Shown one piece after another: positions 29,601-30,926 of a stretch of 30,926 nt of DNA. The first letter of the stretch is position 1. Every line of letters starts with the position of its first letter. The stretch spans positions 1 through 30,926 of the forward strand of contig NAVB01000409.1 of the NCBI GenBank assembly GCA_002179805.1. Reading direction: 5' to 3'. The position numbers and the translations under genes are program-made. The stretch is from Acanthamoeba lenticulata. Lineage: Eukaryota > Discosea > Longamoebia > Acanthamoebidae. The notes beneath the pieces were generated by a model, which was given only the letters and a program-made list of their open reading frames with translations, searched no databases and was not told where the DNA came from.

Positions 29601-30823
29601 CGCCGGGCATCTGCTACTCGGTCAACCGCAAGGCCTTCATCTCGCGGGCCGACGTCCGGGCCGTCCTGCCCTTCCGGCCGGAGGAGTACGCCGACCTGGC
29701 CGAGCTCCAGGCCCTCGTCCGCCTGGTCGGGCCCTACGGCGTGCGCGCCATTCACCGCGAGACCATGCGCTTCGTGGCCGCCAACATCCCGGCCATCAAG
29801 GACGTCCTTGCCCTCAACCGCAAGGTCCTTAACGACGTCGCCTCCAGCTATCACCGCGACATCGCCGTTCACCTCAAGACTCTCAAGGAGGTCGACGCCT
29901 TCGTCAACAGGTTCAAATCATCGTCTTCTTCGTTTCATTTATGTCTTGATTTAAGAATGTTGCTGACGTCGCGTTGGGCCTTTCCCTCAGGTCGATCGCC
30001 ATCGGCAACGCGCTGCAGTTCAGGCAGCTGCTGCTCGAGGCCCAGCGGCTCGTGGCCGAGAAGGAGATGCCGTACGTGTCGCGCACGGTGGCCAACCTGT
30101 TTGACCAGTACCCGCGCAACACGTTCATGAAGCCCGAGTTCCTCGAGCTCGACTCGCTGGCCGTGACCCTCGGCCTCGACCTCGGTTCCGCCGACCAGGC
30201 CCTCAAGGCCGTCCTCTGCAAGGTCATCGGCGAGCAGGACAAGTACGTCGTCTTCTCTTCTTCTGAAATCTTTTTTCCAAACGTTTGGGGCTGATGCTGA
30301 CGTGGCGCTTCGTGGCGTGCGCACACGCAGGGAACTGTGGCTGCTGCTGCCGTACATGTATGCGGTGTCGTTCGTGTCGTCCAAGGTGTGGGCCGAGGCC
30401 ATCTACCACCCGGCGATCGAGGGCCACGCCAACAACGTGCACACGCTCTCGCTGGCTATCAACGCACTCCTGATCGCCACCAGGGCCACCTCCACGAGCG
30501 ACAACGAGCGCGAGATCATCGACCTCATGAAGAAGTTCATCGAAGCTTCCTCGTGTATTCTATTGAAGCAGGCCCAGCAGCCCCCGAGGCAGGTGGAGAA
30601 GGTCGTGCAGAGCTTGCCCTCGGTGCTCATCTTCCTGGACAAGTTCGTGGAGGACTCGCCCTTCCTCCAGCAGGAGAGCCTCGAGAGCTGCCTTCCCTAC
30701 GCCCTCCTCCGCTCCATGTACAAACAACTCTACGACACCAGGACCCAGGGTAAGAAGGGCAAGCCCGTCGTCGCCCCCGGTGGCGGCGCTGGCGCTGCCG
30801 AGACGGCCGAGGACGGCATGTGA
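26603..30823 (+). CDS. NCKAP1: NCKAP1/Nap1 (HEM family), SCAR/WAVE regulatory complex subunit
   Basis: Large helical scaffold of the pentameric SCAR/WAVE complex that controls Arp2/3 actin assembly at the leading edge. Eight exons: 26603-26797, 26859-27008, 27127-27306, 27393-27864, 27960-29164, 29240-29910, 29991-30242 and 30331-30823; phases agree, 1205 residues against ~1128 in human. Landmarks: MAKIAEKLTILLETGNGFL at the start, RPSFLADPVFAKVVAAFVKK, NYSDPFKKLREDFKSFSKRV, ERRNFRIYLRQSLRSLLALL with PGLLGPKAV, EVLWYFRHI, EREVIGPQCVRLAEDML, HLSDINKIDFSFGDLDLN, and PYVSRTVANLFDQYPRN near the C-terminus. A Gly/Ser-rich insert (~787-845) lies between conserved blocks and probably forms a surface loop. 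The last ~20 residues are a Gly/Ala tail. The exon 5 start needs the AG at 27958-27959 rather than the nearer one at 27923-27924. Confidence 0.95.
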
Positions 30824-30926
30824 GCGGTCTTTCTTTTTTTGCTCCCTCGCGTTGTTGGCTTCAGGAATGCGTGGCAGCAAGCCTCCTTTTACCAAATACG
30901 TTTCCAATTTACGTCTCACAAAGTGA

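Noticed and set aside
1..30926. Search by eye for tRNA, rRNA, CRISPR arrays, transposons, integrases or viral genes
   Set aside because: None seen; the short tandem repeats present are microsatellites, intronic tracts or coding repeats.

Overview
The window looks like nuclear DNA of a free-living amoeba, most probably Acanthamoeba. This is inferred from protein content and gene architecture, not from any search. Exons are very GC-rich at third positions. They are cut by many short introns, often T/A-rich, that mostly start GTACG or GTGCG and end in CAG/TAG. Genes are packed on both strands with 100-550 bp between them. The proteins are classic eukaryotic housekeeping and signalling families (COPI, AP-2, SCAR/WAVE, SAGA deubiquitinase, Ras, RhoGAP, XRN). 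No bacterial, viral or mobile-element genes, tRNAs or rRNAs were seen.

Layout from left to right: (1) a 5'-truncated inositol polyphosphate 5-phosphatase with PH-like and C2-like flanks (+, 1-3449); (2) a nine-exon seven-helix PAQR/adiponectin-receptor-type protein (+, 3682-5378); (3) a leucine-rich-repeat protein (-, 5498-7625), possibly the 3' half of a larger gene whose upstream exons (-, 7682-9005) encode a cysteine-rich CXC-like region; (4) a talin-head-like / RhoGAP / SH3 / coiled-coil protein (-, 9137-12271); (5) coatomer delta subunit (-, 12726-14858), divergent from (6) a USP22/Ubp8-type ubiquitin hydrolase (+, 15054-17062); (7) an intronless secreted protein (-, 17186-17737); (8) a degenerate Ras-like GTPase (-, 18284-18953), divergent from (9) a small PSI-domain membrane protein (+, 19343-19982); (10) an XRN-family 5'-3' exoribonuclease with an RGG tail (-, 20129-24261), divergent from (11) AP-2 sigma (+, 24471-24899); (12) a short cullin-N-terminal-like protein (+, 25085-26316); (13) the SCAR/WAVE complex subunit NCKAP1/Nap1 (+, 26603-30823).

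Functionally the window is rich in membrane-traffic and actin-control genes: phosphoinositide phosphatase, delta-COP, AP-2 sigma, RhoGAP, Nap1 and a Ras relative. There is no operon logic in such a genome, and the clustering may be chance. For every gene except the LRR/CXC pair I traced exon junctions by hand and the spliced frame closes without a stop. Junctions are predictions from GT/AG sites, frame and family similarity. The most noteworthy items are the Ras-like protein lacking normal G1 and G3 motifs and carrying a GC-AG intron, the cullin-like protein without a cullin-homology/RBX1-binding C-terminus, the talin-head/RhoGAP/SH3 architecture, and five introns in which only an AG well downstream of the obvious acceptor keeps the frame open.
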